Assembly: GCA_036382575.1 (NCBI GenBank)
Contig: DASVHL010000073.1
Span: forward strand, 1-64,000
Reading direction: 5' to 3'
DNA length: 64,000 nt
From: UBA6022 sp036382575
GTDB taxonomy: Bacteria > Patescibacteriota > Saccharimonadia > Saccharimonadales > Saccharimonadaceae
Each line of letters begins with the position of its first letter. The stretch's first letter is position 1. The translations under genes were made by a program, and so were the position numbers. Below the pieces are notes generated by a model. It was not told where the DNA came from. It did no database searches and saw only the letters and a list, made by a program, of their open reading frames with translations. Below are positions 48,487 through 56,460 of the stretch, piece after piece.

Positions 48487-50298
48487 ATGAACGACGAACA
48501 ACTACATGCCATGCGCCACAGCCTAGCGCACATTACTGCGGCCGCGGTTCAACGCCTATGGCCAGAAGCTAAATTCGGAGTTGGTCCAGTAGTAGAGAAT
48601 GGCTTTTACTACGACATTGACCTGGGGGATAAAAAAATCTCCGACGTTAACTTTGCCAAAATTGAAAAGGCAATGCGTGGCATCATTGAGTATGGTGATG
48701 ATTTCGAGCGTTTTGAGATGCCGATCGATGAGGCGATTGCGTGGGCTAAAGAAAATAATCAGCCATATAAAGAAGAGTTGCTCAATGACCTAAAGCGCTC
48801 AGGCACAACCGTGGCGAAAGACCTCGACGTTAACGAGCTGGGACTTGCGAGTGATGGCGATGCCGCGATCGAGAATGTCTCCTTTTATAAAAACGGTAAC
48901 TTTGTCGACCTTTGCCGCGGACCGCATGTTGTTAACACCAAAGACGTAGGCGCCTTTAAGCTGCTACGTGTTGCTGGTGCCTATTGGCGCGGTAAGGATA
49001 CGAATCCACAGATGCAGCGTTTATATGGAGTAGCCTTTGCGACTCAAGAAGAGCTAGATCATCACCTTGAGATGCTTGAGCAAGCCAAGCTTCGCGATCA
49101 CCGCAAACTAGGCAAGGAGCTAGACCTCTATACGGTATCACAACTGGTTGGTGCGGGATTGCCTCTATTCACACCTCGAGGTACTGTTCTCCGGGATATT
49201 ATGGCTCAGTATTCGAATCAGCTGCGTCAGGCGCACGGTTTTGAGAAGGTTTGGACACCGCACATTACAAAGACTGCTTTGTATGAAACATCAGGTCACT
49301 GGGCAAAGTTTGGTGATGAGCTATTTCTTGTCACTAGTCAGGAAACTGACGACAAGATGGCATTAAAGCCAATGAACTGTCCGCATCACACGCAAATTTT
49401 CGCCAGTAAACCGCGTAGTTACAAGGATATGCCGGTGCGTTTTCTTGAAACGACGACTGATTACCGAGATGAAAAGACTGGTGAGCTCGGTGGCTTAAAC
49501 CGTGTTCGCTCTTTGACCCAGGATGACAGTCACGTTTTTTGCCGCAATGATCAAATTGAAGATGAGATCAACGGCCTGCTTGCCAGTGTCCGTGAGCTGT
49601 ATAAAACGATCGATATGAAACTACGAGTTCGTCTAAGCTACCGCGATGATAGCGATGGCTATCTTGGTGAGATGGAGCTATGGGAATCGGCTCAGCAGCA
49701 ATTAAAGAGTGCGGTGATTAAAAATGAACTCGAGTATTTTGAACAGGAAGGCGAGGCCGCTTTCTATGGTCCAAAGATCGACTTTATGGCAACCGATGCT
49801 CTAGGTCGCGAGCATCAGCTAGCCACAGCGCAGCTTGATTTCGTGCAGCCAGGTCGTTTTGGCTTGCAGTATACAGATGCTGAAAGCACTAGTCAGACAC
49901 CAGTGATGATTCACTGTGCGCTACTGGGTTCAATTGAGCGATTCCTGAGTGTCTTTATAGAGCACACTGCCGGCTGGTTCCCATTATGGGCCGCCCCTGA
50001 GCAGATTCGCATCCTTACTATTAACGACACGGTCCTAGGCTACGTTGAAGAGATCGAGTCAGTGCTACGCAACACAGTCTTGATGTGGCCCGTAAAATAT
50101 AATGAGCTACGCTTTACTCGTGATGACCGCAATGAAAGCCTTGGTAAGAAGATTCGCGAAGCGACAACTTGGAAGATCCCGGTTCAACTGATCATTGGTC
50201 CAAAGGATCAAGAGACTCGTGAGGTGAGTGTTCGTACACAAGCTGGTGAAGAAAAAGTTCAGCTAGATAAACTGGCTGACTACCTAACGGCGCTATAA
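48487..50298 (+). CDS. thrS: Threonyl-tRNA synthetase without TGS domain
   Basis: ThrRS charges tRNA-Thr. The 603-residue protein starts directly at the editing domain (MRHSLAHITAAAVQRLWPE, with HxxxH and CRGPHV kept), so editing is retained while the N-terminal TGS domain of about 60 residues is missing. The catalytic core has KPMNCPHHTQIF (zinc Cys), RSLTQDDSHVFCR and PVMIHCALLGSIERFL, and the anticodon domain begins near residue 500. AAAGGAG lies about 8 bases before the ATG at 48487. Confidence 0.97.
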   Translation: MNDEQLHAMRHSLAHITAAAVQRLWPEAKFGVGPVVENGFYYDIDLGDKKISDVNFAKIEKAMRGIIEYGDDFERFEMPIDEAIAWAKENNQPYKEELLNDLKRSGTTVAKDLDVNELGLASDGDAAIENVSFYKNGNFVDLCRGPHVVNTKDVGAFKLLRVAGAYWRGKDTNPQMQRLYGVAFATQEELDHHLEMLEQAKLRDHRKLGKELDLYTVSQLVGAGLPLFTPRGTVLRDIMAQYSNQLRQAHGFEKVWTPHITKTALYETSGHWAKFGDELFLVTSQETDDKMALKPMNCPHHTQIFASKPRSYKDMPVRFLETTTDYRDEKTGELGGLNRVRSLTQDDSHVFCRNDQIEDEINGLLASVRELYKTIDMKLRVRLSYRDDSDGYLGEMELWESAQQQLKSAVIKNELEYFEQEGEAAFYGPKIDFMATDALGREHQLATAQLDFVQPGRFGLQYTDAESTSQTPVMIHCALLGSIERFLSVFIEHTAGWFPLWAAPEQIRILTINDTVLGYVEEIESVLRNTVLMWPVKYNELRFTRDDRNESLGKKIREATTWKIPVQLIIGPKDQETREVSVRTQAGEEKVQLDKLADYLTAL

Positions 50299-50308
50299 GG
50301 ATCTGTCT

Positions 50309-50620
50309 GTGGTCGATGCTTCCTTTAGAGATAAGGTCTACGCGCTGATCGCGCAGGTGCCATCAGGTCAAGTGACGACCTATGGTGATCTGGCGGGTTT
50401 AGCGGGCCATGCCAATGCCTCGCGTATTATTGGAGGCATTGCACATTATGGTCCGACCGAATTACCATGGCATCGTCTCGTAAACCGATTCGGAGGTTTG
50501 GCCGCTGGTTATCATGGTGGCCGTGAAGCCCAGCGGCAGCATCTTGAGCAAGAGGGCTTGAGTTGTACTGATTTTATTGTTGATAACTTTAAGGAGCACC
50601 GATGGCAACCAGATCTTTAG
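50309..50620 (+). CDS. atl: Alkyltransferase-like protein (ATL, PWHR type)
   Basis: The 103-residue protein belongs to the O6-alkylguanine transferase fold: VPSGQVTTYGDLAGLAG, HANASRIIGGIAH and LPWHRLVNRFGGLA. The active-site PCHR of MGMT is PWHR, so it cannot accept alkyl groups. ATL proteins bind O6-alkylguanine and flag it for nucleotide excision repair. GTG start. It overlaps miaA by 19 bases and follows thrS by 10. Confidence 0.92.
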   Translation: MVDASFRDKVYALIAQVPSGQVTTYGDLAGLAGHANASRIIGGIAHYGPTELPWHRLVNRFGGLAAGYHGGREAQRQHLEQEGLSCTDFIVDNFKEHRWQPDL

Positions 50621-51483
50621 ATGCGCTACCATTAATCGTTATCGTTGGTCCGACTGCAAGTGGCAAGACGGCGCTCGCTATTGAACTCGCTAAGCAATAT
50701 AACGGTGAGATTATCTGTGCTGATTCACGAACAGTCTATCGGGAGATGAATATTGGGACGGCTAAGCCGACTGTGGAAGAGCAGTCAGGGGTTCCGCATT
50801 GGGGGCTTGGTCTTGTACGACCTGATGAGAAATTTACAGCAGCTGATTTCAAGGGATACGCTGAGCAAAAGATGCGCGAAATTCGTCAGCGTGGACACAT
50901 TCCATTTATTGTTGGCGGGACTGGGCTATATGTTGATGCCGTTGTTTTTGATTATTCGTTTGGCGAAGAAGCCGATCAAGATCGACGAGCTGAGTTTGAG
51001 AAAATGACGTTGGAACGGCTGCATAAATATTGTACAAACAACAACATTAAGCTACCAGAAAACAAATTAAATAAACGCTATGTTATTCGAGCGATTGAGC
51101 AAAATGGTCAACCCACCTCAAGAAATAGTGAACCAATAAGCACAAGCATTATTGTAGGAATTGCTACGGATAAGGACGTTCTGCGAACACGAATTGCCGG
51201 TAGGATTGAACAGTTATTTGACGACGGTGTTGTTGACGAGGCAAGTATGTTGGGCAAAAAATATGGCTGGGAAACTGCTGCTATGACTGGCAATATCTAT
51301 CCTTTGATCCATGAATACCTTGAGGGTAGTATGAGTTTAAGTGAGCTGAAAGAGAAAAGTACAACAGTTGATTGGCGACTCGCTAAGCGTCAACTCACTT
51401 GGTTACGGCGTAATCCGCATATCTACTGGGCATCACTTGATGAAGCGCGCGACTATCTGTCAGAGCGACTCGCCAGTCTCTAA
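50602..51483 (+). CDS. miaA: tRNA dimethylallyltransferase
   Basis: MiaA adds the isopentenyl group to A37 of tRNAs that read UNN codons. The 293-residue protein has the P-loop VGPTASGKTALAIELA, ADSRTVYREMNIGTAKPT (DSR motif), GGTGLYVDAVVFDYSF and KRQLTWLRRN. Length is a little shorter than E. coli's 316. GGAG precedes the ATG. Confidence 0.95.
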   Translation: MATRSLDALPLIVIVGPTASGKTALAIELAKQYNGEIICADSRTVYREMNIGTAKPTVEEQSGVPHWGLGLVRPDEKFTAADFKGYAEQKMREIRQRGHIPFIVGGTGLYVDAVVFDYSFGEEADQDRRAEFEKMTLERLHKYCTNNNIKLPENKLNKRYVIRAIEQNGQPTSRNSEPISTSIIVGIATDKDVLRTRIAGRIEQLFDDGVVDEASMLGKKYGWETAAMTGNIYPLIHEYLEGSMSLSELKEKSTTVDWRLAKRQLTWLRRNPHIYWASLDEARDYLSERLASL

Positions 51484-51527
51484 AAGGTATGCTATGATAG
51501 AACACGAAACTTATTCTAGGTAGGGAA

Positions 51528-52115
51528 ATGATTGACGCACTATTTGGTTCAAAAACTCGGGTAAAATTACTACATTTATTTCTGAATAATCCAGGTAAGG
51601 CTTTTTATGTTCGTGAAATTACACGTCTGATCGACGAGCAGATCAATTCGGTCCGTCGTGAACTCTCAAATATGCTTGAGGTGGGGATTATCACAAGTGA
51701 TAGTGCCGACAACAAGCTATACTATGAAATTAACCAACGCTACGAATTCTATGTGCCATTTCGAGCTATCTTTGCAGATGAACAGATTGAATCTGTTGTA
51801 GAAGCTGGAGCAAACAACACTTGGCACGCGCTGGTCACTGAACTACCGGGAGTACGGCTTGCGATCTTAGCTGGTGTACTTGTAAAGGGCTCAACGAGTG
51901 CGGTTGACCTATTGTTAGTCGGCGAGGTGCCTGCTATCAAATTAAAGAATGCCATTAAGCATATTGAGAAGGTTGAAGCCCGAGAGCTTAACTATACTGT
52001 ACTTAGTTACGATGAGTTCTATTATCGTTTGAGTGTTCGTGATAAATTTATTACAGAGATACTTGGCGGCAAGAATACTGTCCTACTCGATACCGATAAT
52101 GTACTGAAATTGTAG
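51528..52115 (+). CDS. Winged-helix DNA-binding protein
   Basis: The 195-residue protein starts with LFGSKTRVKLLHLFLNNPGKAFYVREI, an ArsR/MarR-like winged helix (residues 1-75: SVRRELSNMLEVGIITS). The C-terminal part (95-190) has LAGVLVKGSTSAVDLLLVGEV, similar to a nucleotidyltransferase-like or ligand-binding domain. Probably a transcription factor; target unknown. A GGTAGGG precedes the ATG. It is followed 16 bases later by a metallo-beta-lactamase-fold gene. Confidence 0.78.
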   Translation: MIDALFGSKTRVKLLHLFLNNPGKAFYVREITRLIDEQINSVRRELSNMLEVGIITSDSADNKLYYEINQRYEFYVPFRAIFADEQIESVVEAGANNTWHALVTELPGVRLAILAGVLVKGSTSAVDLLLVGEVPAIKLKNAIKHIEKVEARELNYTVLSYDEFYYRLSVRDKFITEILGGKNTVLLDTDNVLKL

Positions 52116-52130
52116 AAGAAGGAGATATGA

Positions 52131-52766
52131 ATGTTTGATATTGAATATAAAGGTGGCAATGGAATTGTCATCTCAACTAAAAAGCTTAACGCGGTGATTG
52201 ACCCGAAACTGTCAGTTGTTGGTCTGAAGGATCTGTCTACCAAAGACGCATTAGAGATCGCAACCGAAGCTCGCTTTGCGACTGATAATCGTGATGCGCA
52301 ACTTGCAATCGAAGGCCCTGGGGATTATGAGCTAGGTCCATTCTCGATCCACGGCGTAGCTGCACAGCGTCACCTCGACACTGCAGACACCGAAAAACTA
52401 TCAACGATTTATCGTATCGAGGTTGGGGATGTTCGAGTGGCGATACTTGGTAATATTGATGCCAAGTTGAGTGAAGATCAACTAGAAGGTATCGGTTTGA
52501 TTGATATTTTGATCGTACCAGTTGGTGGTGCGGGCTATACGCTTGATGCAACGAGCGCAGCAAGCTTGGTTCGTCAGATTGATCCGAAGGTTATTATCCC
52601 TGTTCATTATGCCGATGACGGTCTTACATACGAAGTTCCTCAAGACACACTCGATACATTCGTAAAAGAATTAGGTGCACCAGTCGAAACAGTTGCAAAG
52701 TATAAGGTTAAAGCCGCAACGGCTCTGCCAGCAACCTTGACTATTGTCGAAGTAACTCGCAGCTAG
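52131..52766 (+). CDS. Metallo-beta-lactamase-fold protein without the HxHxDH motif
   Basis: The 211-residue protein resembles UlaG-like members of the fold: GNGIVISTKKLNAVIDPKL, IEGPGDYELGPFSIHGV, VRVAILGNIDAKLSEDQL, IPVHYADDG. The HxHxDH metal motif that should lie between residues 30 and 60 is absent, leaving DALEIATEARFATDNRD in that place. Hydrolase activity is thus doubtful. It may pair with the winged-helix regulator upstream. Confidence 0.75.
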   Translation: MFDIEYKGGNGIVISTKKLNAVIDPKLSVVGLKDLSTKDALEIATEARFATDNRDAQLAIEGPGDYELGPFSIHGVAAQRHLDTADTEKLSTIYRIEVGDVRVAILGNIDAKLSEDQLEGIGLIDILIVPVGGAGYTLDATSAASLVRQIDPKVIIPVHYADDGLTYEVPQDTLDTFVKELGAPVETVAKYKVKAATALPATLTIVEVTRS

Positions 52767-52784
52767 TCGCTGTCGAGCATATAA

Positions 52785-52817
52785 AAAATACCCCGCTCTC
52801 GTAGAGCGGGGTATTTT
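52785..52817. terminator. Bidirectional terminator before rpmB
   Basis: A perfect 15-bp stem (52785-52799 with 52803-52817) with a CGT loop has T runs on both strands and separates convergent genes. Confidence 0.9.
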
Positions 52818-52831
52818 AGAGGGAAGACAGA

Positions 52832-53035
52832 TTAGCTAGCTTTCGCTAGAATGCCTTTTTTCTTAAGCGTACGGATCGCCTGAGTACTCAGGATCATCGT
52901 GACTTTTTGACCATCGACTTCAAAAGTTTTCTTCTGAAGATTTGGTTTAAAGACACGTTTTGTGCGACGCAAAGAGAAGCTGACATTGTGGCCAAACTGT
53001 TTGCCTTTTCCGGTGAGTTCACATCGTGCTGCCAT
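52832..53035 (-). CDS. rpmB: 50S ribosomal protein L28
   Basis: The 67-residue protein has ARCELTGKGKQFGHNVSFS, RRTKRVFKPNLQKKTF and a C-terminal RTLKKKGILAKA, the L28 pattern. It is the zinc-free form (only one cysteine). The start at 53035 (MAARCEL) is chosen by homology and GGAAG upstream. Confidence 0.96.
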   Translation of the reverse strand: MAARCELTGKGKQFGHNVSFSLRRTKRVFKPNLQKKTFEVDGQKVTMILSTQAIRTLKKKGILAKAS

Positions 53036-53071
53036 AATTATTACTTCCACTTATTTTTTACAATCTGTACC

Positions 53072-53100
53072 AGTGTAACCCTTTTTGGCGCTCTCGTCAA
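53072..53100 (-). promoter_or_regulatory. Promoter of rpmB
   Basis: TTGACG and TACACT on the minus strand are exactly 17 bases apart. Confidence 0.7.
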
Positions 53101-53175
53101 GGTGATACGCCTTTTGCTAGTGATTTTGCTGCTTGGGGGCGTTTGCCGGTGGTGTATCCTGTATAATAGCAAGTG

Positions 53176-53826
53176 ATGGATATAACTTATATTGTAATTG
53201 TTATTGGGGTGATTCTATTGTCTATGACGCTCCACGAGGCTATGCACGCCTTTATGGGGTATTGGTTGGGTGATGATACTGCAAAGCGTGAGGGCCGTCT
53301 GACACTTAATCCTATTAAGCATATCGATCCGTTCCTGACCTTGCTATTGCCGATTATGCTGGCACTCATTGGCGCGCCAATTTTTGGTGGGGCAAAGCCA
53401 GTACCTTTTAATCTGGATCGAGTAAAATACGACGAATGGGGTGCAGCGCTGGTGGCGATTGCTGGTCCGCTTACGAATCTTTTAATAGCTTTTGTTGCGT
53501 ACGGCGTTGCTATAGTAGTAGGGCAACCTGTCGATCTGGTATCGGGCCCTCGTGATTTAAGTGGCCTTATTCTCTCTACGACTGTCTTTGTTAATCTTGG
53601 ATTCTTTGTGTTTAATATTCTTCCGATTCCGCCACTTGATGGATCGCGTGTTTTGTATGCACTGGCACCAGAGTTTATTCGTCGTATTATGGAGACGATT
53701 GAGCGTTTTGGACTGATCTTTATCTTTGCGCTAGTGTTACTTGCAAATGGCGCAATTGGAGCGGTTATGACCACTATGATTCGCGGCTGTATTGATGTAT
53801 TTCGTGCCATTTACGGCTTATTCTAA
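53176..53826 (+). CDS. Site-2 protease family membrane metalloprotease
   Basis: The 216-residue protein belongs to family M50. It has HEAMH (HExxH) in the first helix (residues 20-24), about five membrane helices and the second zinc motif NILPIPPLDGSRV, where Asp completes the site. Such short forms without PDZ domains cut membrane-bound anti-sigma factors or signal remnants. TATAAT (53162-53167) precedes the ATG by 8 bases, so the mRNA is leaderless; a GTG at 53173 is the alternative start. Confidence 0.92.
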   Translation: MDITYIVIVIGVILLSMTLHEAMHAFMGYWLGDDTAKREGRLTLNPIKHIDPFLTLLLPIMLALIGAPIFGGAKPVPFNLDRVKYDEWGAALVAIAGPLTNLLIAFVAYGVAIVVGQPVDLVSGPRDLSGLILSTTVFVNLGFFVFNILPIPPLDGSRVLYALAPEFIRRIMETIERFGLIFIFALVLLANGAIGAVMTTMIRGCIDVFRAIYGLF

Positions 53827-53838
53827 GCTAGCCGATGT

Positions 53839-53844
53839 TATAAT
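53839..53844 (+). promoter_or_regulatory. -10 box of the candidate 6S-like RNA
   Basis: TATAAT gives a predicted start at 53851, at the foot of the closing stem. Confidence 0.6.
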
Positions 53845-53850
53845 AAAGAG

Positions 53851-54004
53851 TGTCCCAGGACACACCTAGATGTATATGATTTTCCTGAATATCATAGTTG
53901 ATAGGAAGCGAATTGCTTATCTCCGTGGAGGTAAGTGAAAGAGCATCCACCTTGCAAACCGCGGGGAATGTCAAGCATCGACCGTAGTGTTCTGGGACTT
54001 TTTT
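53851..54004 (+). ncRNA. Structured small RNA, 6S-like architecture
   Basis: A 154-base unit has no good reading frame. Its ends pair: GTCCCAGGACAC (53852-53863) with GTGTTCTGGGAC (53987-53998), followed by T6. Inside are ATGAT/ATCAT and a strong hairpin CTTATCTCC/GGAGGTAAG, then CATCCACCTTGC. A long rod with open bubbles closed by end pairing is the 6S RNA plan; 6S RNA binds the housekeeping RNA polymerase. No SRP RNA or other RNA signature is seen. Family assignment is tentative. Confidence 0.55.
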
Positions 54005-54063
54005 GATTGTTAAGCATGTCGACTGTGGTGTGGTAGACTAGTGAAAAGAAGGTAAACATAAAC

Positions 54064-54936
54064 ATGAAGCAGCATGTCGCAACTCGAGCAATTATACGTA
54101 AGGAAGGGAAGGTACTTTTGTTACGTCGTTCGAGCGGTCGTGAGGCTATTCTTGGTAAGTATGAGTTACCTGGCGGCAAGGTTAGCTACGGTGAACAGCC
54201 CGAAGATGGCCTGAAGCGGTGTATCAAGGAAGCAACAGGGCTGTCTGTTCAAACGACGCAATTATTTGATGTTTTAACCTATGTCGACCACGATGATCGC
54301 GACACTCAGTATGTGTTCATTCTATATTTGGTAAGTCTTGTCTCGACAGGATCGAAAATTCGGCTCAACCAGAACTATAATAAGTATATCTGGGAGAAGG
54401 TGTCAGAAATACATCAAGAAGATATCACTGAATCAACTCAGCTACTGTTGGGTATATCACAACATAGAATACAATCTGATGTTAACTCCTTAGAATCAGT
54501 GAACGATGACACTATTACATCAGATTCAACACGTGTCGTGATTCATTCCGATGGTGGCTCGCGCGGTAATCCTGGCCCGTCGTCGGCTGGATATGTGATT
54601 ATGGATACATTTGGTCACGTCATTCATGAAGGGGGAATGTATCTAGGTATTACGACCAATAATCAGGCTGAGTATCACGGCGTGAGGTTGGGGTTGGAGA
54701 AGGCACTTGAAATTGGTGTGCGAACAATTGATTTTAGGATCGACAGCCAACTGGTTGTTAACCAGTTAAATGGTGTCTATACAATCAAGAACCGTGAACT
54801 GTGGCCAATTAATGAACGGATTCGTGAACTGGTTGAGCAGTTTGATAAAGTGACATTCACGCATGTGAAACGCGAGTTTAACCAACTTGCCGATGGTGTC
54901 GTTAACAAAATCCTCAATGCCCATAGCGAGCAGTAG
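54064..54936 (+). CDS. Fusion of Nudix and RNase HI domains
   Basis: Residues 1-140 are a Nudix domain: LPGGKVSYGEQPEDGLKR with partly degenerate CIKEATGL (one of the catalytic glutamates is Ala and one Cys). After a linker (140-155), residues 156-290 are RNase HI with IHSDGGSRGNPGPSSAGYVI, NNQAEYHGVRLGLE, IDSQLVVNQLNG and a late ADGVVN Asp, so all four acidic residues are present. RNase H cuts RNA in RNA-DNA hybrids. AGAAGG lies before the ATG. rnpB follows. The combination suggests nucleotide-pool or hybrid surveillance, which is inference. Confidence 0.88.
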   Translation: MKQHVATRAIIRKEGKVLLLRRSSGREAILGKYELPGGKVSYGEQPEDGLKRCIKEATGLSVQTTQLFDVLTYVDHDDRDTQYVFILYLVSLVSTGSKIRLNQNYNKYIWEKVSEIHQEDITESTQLLLGISQHRIQSDVNSLESVNDDTITSDSTRVVIHSDGGSRGNPGPSSAGYVIMDTFGHVIHEGGMYLGITTNNQAEYHGVRLGLEKALEIGVRTIDFRIDSQLVVNQLNGVYTIKNRELWPINERIRELVEQFDKVTFTHVKREFNQLADGVVNKILNAHSEQ

Positions 54937-54950
54937 GGTATAATGAATAT

Positions 54951-55282
54951 CAGGCAGTTCGTTAAACGATCGCTTGTATTTTACAAGAGGAAAGTCCGGG
55001 CAGCATAGGATACGACAGTCGCTAACGGCGACCGAAGGTGACTTTAGGGAAAGTGCCACAGAAACGAAACTACCCCGCAAGGGGCAAAGGTGAAACGAGT
55101 GAGGTAAGAGCTCACAGCATACTATGGTGACATAGTACGAAGGTAAACCCTGTCGGCTGCAAGGAGATCTACATTCAGGGCGGTCCGTCCGTAGATCGCT
55201 ACCCGCTTGATCTTATAGGTAACTATGAGGCTAGATAGATGATCGTTCACGACAAAACCCGGCTTATCGACGATCTGCCTAT
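54951..55282 (+). ncRNA. rnpB: RNase P RNA, type A
   Basis: RNase P trims tRNA 5' leaders. The conserved GAGGAAAGTCCGGGC, CACAGAAAC, GGTAAACCC and ACAAAACCCGGCTTATCG blocks are present in order, and AGGCAG (54952-54957) pairs with CTGCCT (55275-55280) as P1. TATAAT lies at 54939-54944. Ends are approximate to a few bases. Confidence 0.95.
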
Positions 55283-55313
55283 TAAAATAACTCGCATTGT
55301 GCGAGTTATTTTA
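55283..55313. terminator. Terminator between rnpB and rplT
   Basis: A 14-bp stem (55283-55296 with 55300-55313) with a TTG loop serves rnpB and, on the other strand, the infC operon. Confidence 0.85.
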
Positions 55314-55332
55314 ATGTAAGGAGCTTTTTAGC

Positions 55333-55677
55333 TTAGGCTTTGGCGCTCTTTACGATTTCGGCAAATGCCTTTGGTTCACTGACAGCTAGTTCAGATAGGA
55401 CTTTGCGGTCAAGTTCGATATTTGCAGCCTTAAGGGCAGCGATTAGCTTACCGTAAGTTGTGCCTTGTTCGCGGGCAGCAGCATTAATACGGGTAATCCA
55501 TAGACCACGTAGGTCACGCTTTTTGGTGCGACGGTCACGGTAGGCATATTGCAACGCTTTGATAACGGCTTGCTTGGCAAGACGATATGAACGCGTACGG
55601 TTATGTTGCATACCTTTTGCTAATTTAAGAATCTTTTTGTGCTTGGCACGTGCGGTGACGCCTCTTTTAACTCGCAT
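55333..55677 (-). CDS. rplT: 50S ribosomal protein L20
   Basis: The 114-residue protein begins MRVKRGVTARAKHKKILKLA and contains RDLRGLWITRINAAARE, the L20 signature. L20 is needed early for 50S assembly and in many bacteria represses this operon. It is last in infC-rpmI-rplT. Confidence 0.97.
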   Translation of the reverse strand: MRVKRGVTARAKHKKILKLAKGMQHNRTRSYRLAKQAVIKALQYAYRDRRTKKRDLRGLWITRINAAAREQGTTYGKLIAALKAANIELDRKVLSELAVSEPKAFAEIVKSAKA

Positions 55678-55678
55678 A

Positions 55679-55873
55679 CTATACTCCTAGTGCTCGCTTA
55701 ACGTTTTTAGCCATGCTTCCTGTAACGGTTGCAGTGGTGTTGATAGCACGCTTGCGGCTCTTGCTCTTTTTAGCGAGCATGTGGCCACCAAACGCACGGC
55801 GACGGGTCAGTTTACCGGTGCTGGTAATCTTGATCCGCTTCGCGGTTCCTTTGTGGGTCTTCATTTTTGGCAT
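55679..55873 (-). CDS. rpmI: 50S ribosomal protein L35
   Basis: The 64-residue protein has MPKMKTHKGTAKRIKITSTG and RRRAFGGHMLAKKSKSRKR, the L35 pattern. Its ATG overlaps the infC stop by one base (TAATG), so it is coupled to infC. Confidence 0.97.
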   Translation of the reverse strand: MPKMKTHKGTAKRIKITSTGKLTRRRAFGGHMLAKKSKSRKRAINTTATVTGSMAKNVKRALGV

Positions 55874-56379
55874 TATTTACTCCTTACTACTATGCTCAGA
55901 TTGCGACCAGCCATCTGAGGCTTCTGCTCTAATATTGCGTCTTCTTCCAAAAGGGCAACGATCTTATCGATCATTTCGTATCCTAATTCCTTGTGAGCCA
56001 TCTCACGACCACGGTAAAATATCTGAATGCGCACCTTGTGTCCGGCTGCCAGGAAGCCACGAATTTTTCGTAGTTTGATGTCCAGGTCGCCTGAACCGAT
56101 CTTGAGGCCAAAACGCATTTGTTTTAGCTCAGTTGGTTTGCTATTCTTCTTACTTTTTTGTAGTTCTTTCATCTTTTGGTACTGGTATTTACCCCAGTCC
56201 ACAAGTTTCACTACAGGTGGTGCGGCGTTCGGTGAAATCTCTACGAGGTCAACGCCGGCTTCCTCGGCTGCTTTGAGTGCATCGCTGCGACTCATGATGC
56301 CAAGTTGCTCTCCGCTGGTGCCAATGACACGCAGTTCATCGGCTCGGATTGCCTCATTGATACGAATTGATTTACTGAT
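55873..56379 (-). CDS. infC: Translation initiation factor IF-3, AUC start codon
   Basis: IF-3 ensures fidelity of start-codon choice. The frame has SIRINEAIRADELRVIGTSG and GEQLGIMSRSDALKAAEE, VDLVEISPNAAPPVVKL and the C-terminal RGREMAHKELGYEM. The true start is not ATG: the family N-terminus extends about 28 residues upstream of the first ATG (56295) to ATC at 56377-56379, placed 7 bases after AAAGGAG. This gives 168 residues. A rare start codon in infC (AUU in E. coli, AUC in Myxococcus) allows self-repression. First gene of the operon. Confidence 0.9.
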   Translation of the reverse strand: MSKSIRINEAIRADELRVIGTSGEQLGIMSRSDALKAAEEAGVDLVEISPNAAPPVVKLVDWGKYQYQKMKELQKSKKNSKPTELKQMRFGLKIGSGDLDIKLRKIRGFLAAGHKVRIQIFYRGREMAHKELGYEMIDKIVALLEEDAILEQKPQMAGRNLSIVVRSK

Positions 56380-56431
56380 CGCTGATCTCCTTTTGGTAAG
56401 TTCGCACTAATTTAAGCGTTACTCATAGGAT

Positions 56432-56460
56432 ATTTTACCAGATATAGGACAGGGGTTCAA
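56432..56460 (-). promoter_or_regulatory. Promoter of the infC operon
   Basis: TTGAAC and TAAAAT on the minus strand are 17 bases apart and lie at the very end of the comM gene. Confidence 0.7.

Noticed and set aside
53187..53810. 207-codon minus-strand frame opposite the site-2 protease gene
   Set aside because: The plus-strand protein has both zinc motifs and membrane helices; the minus frame has no start signal or motif.
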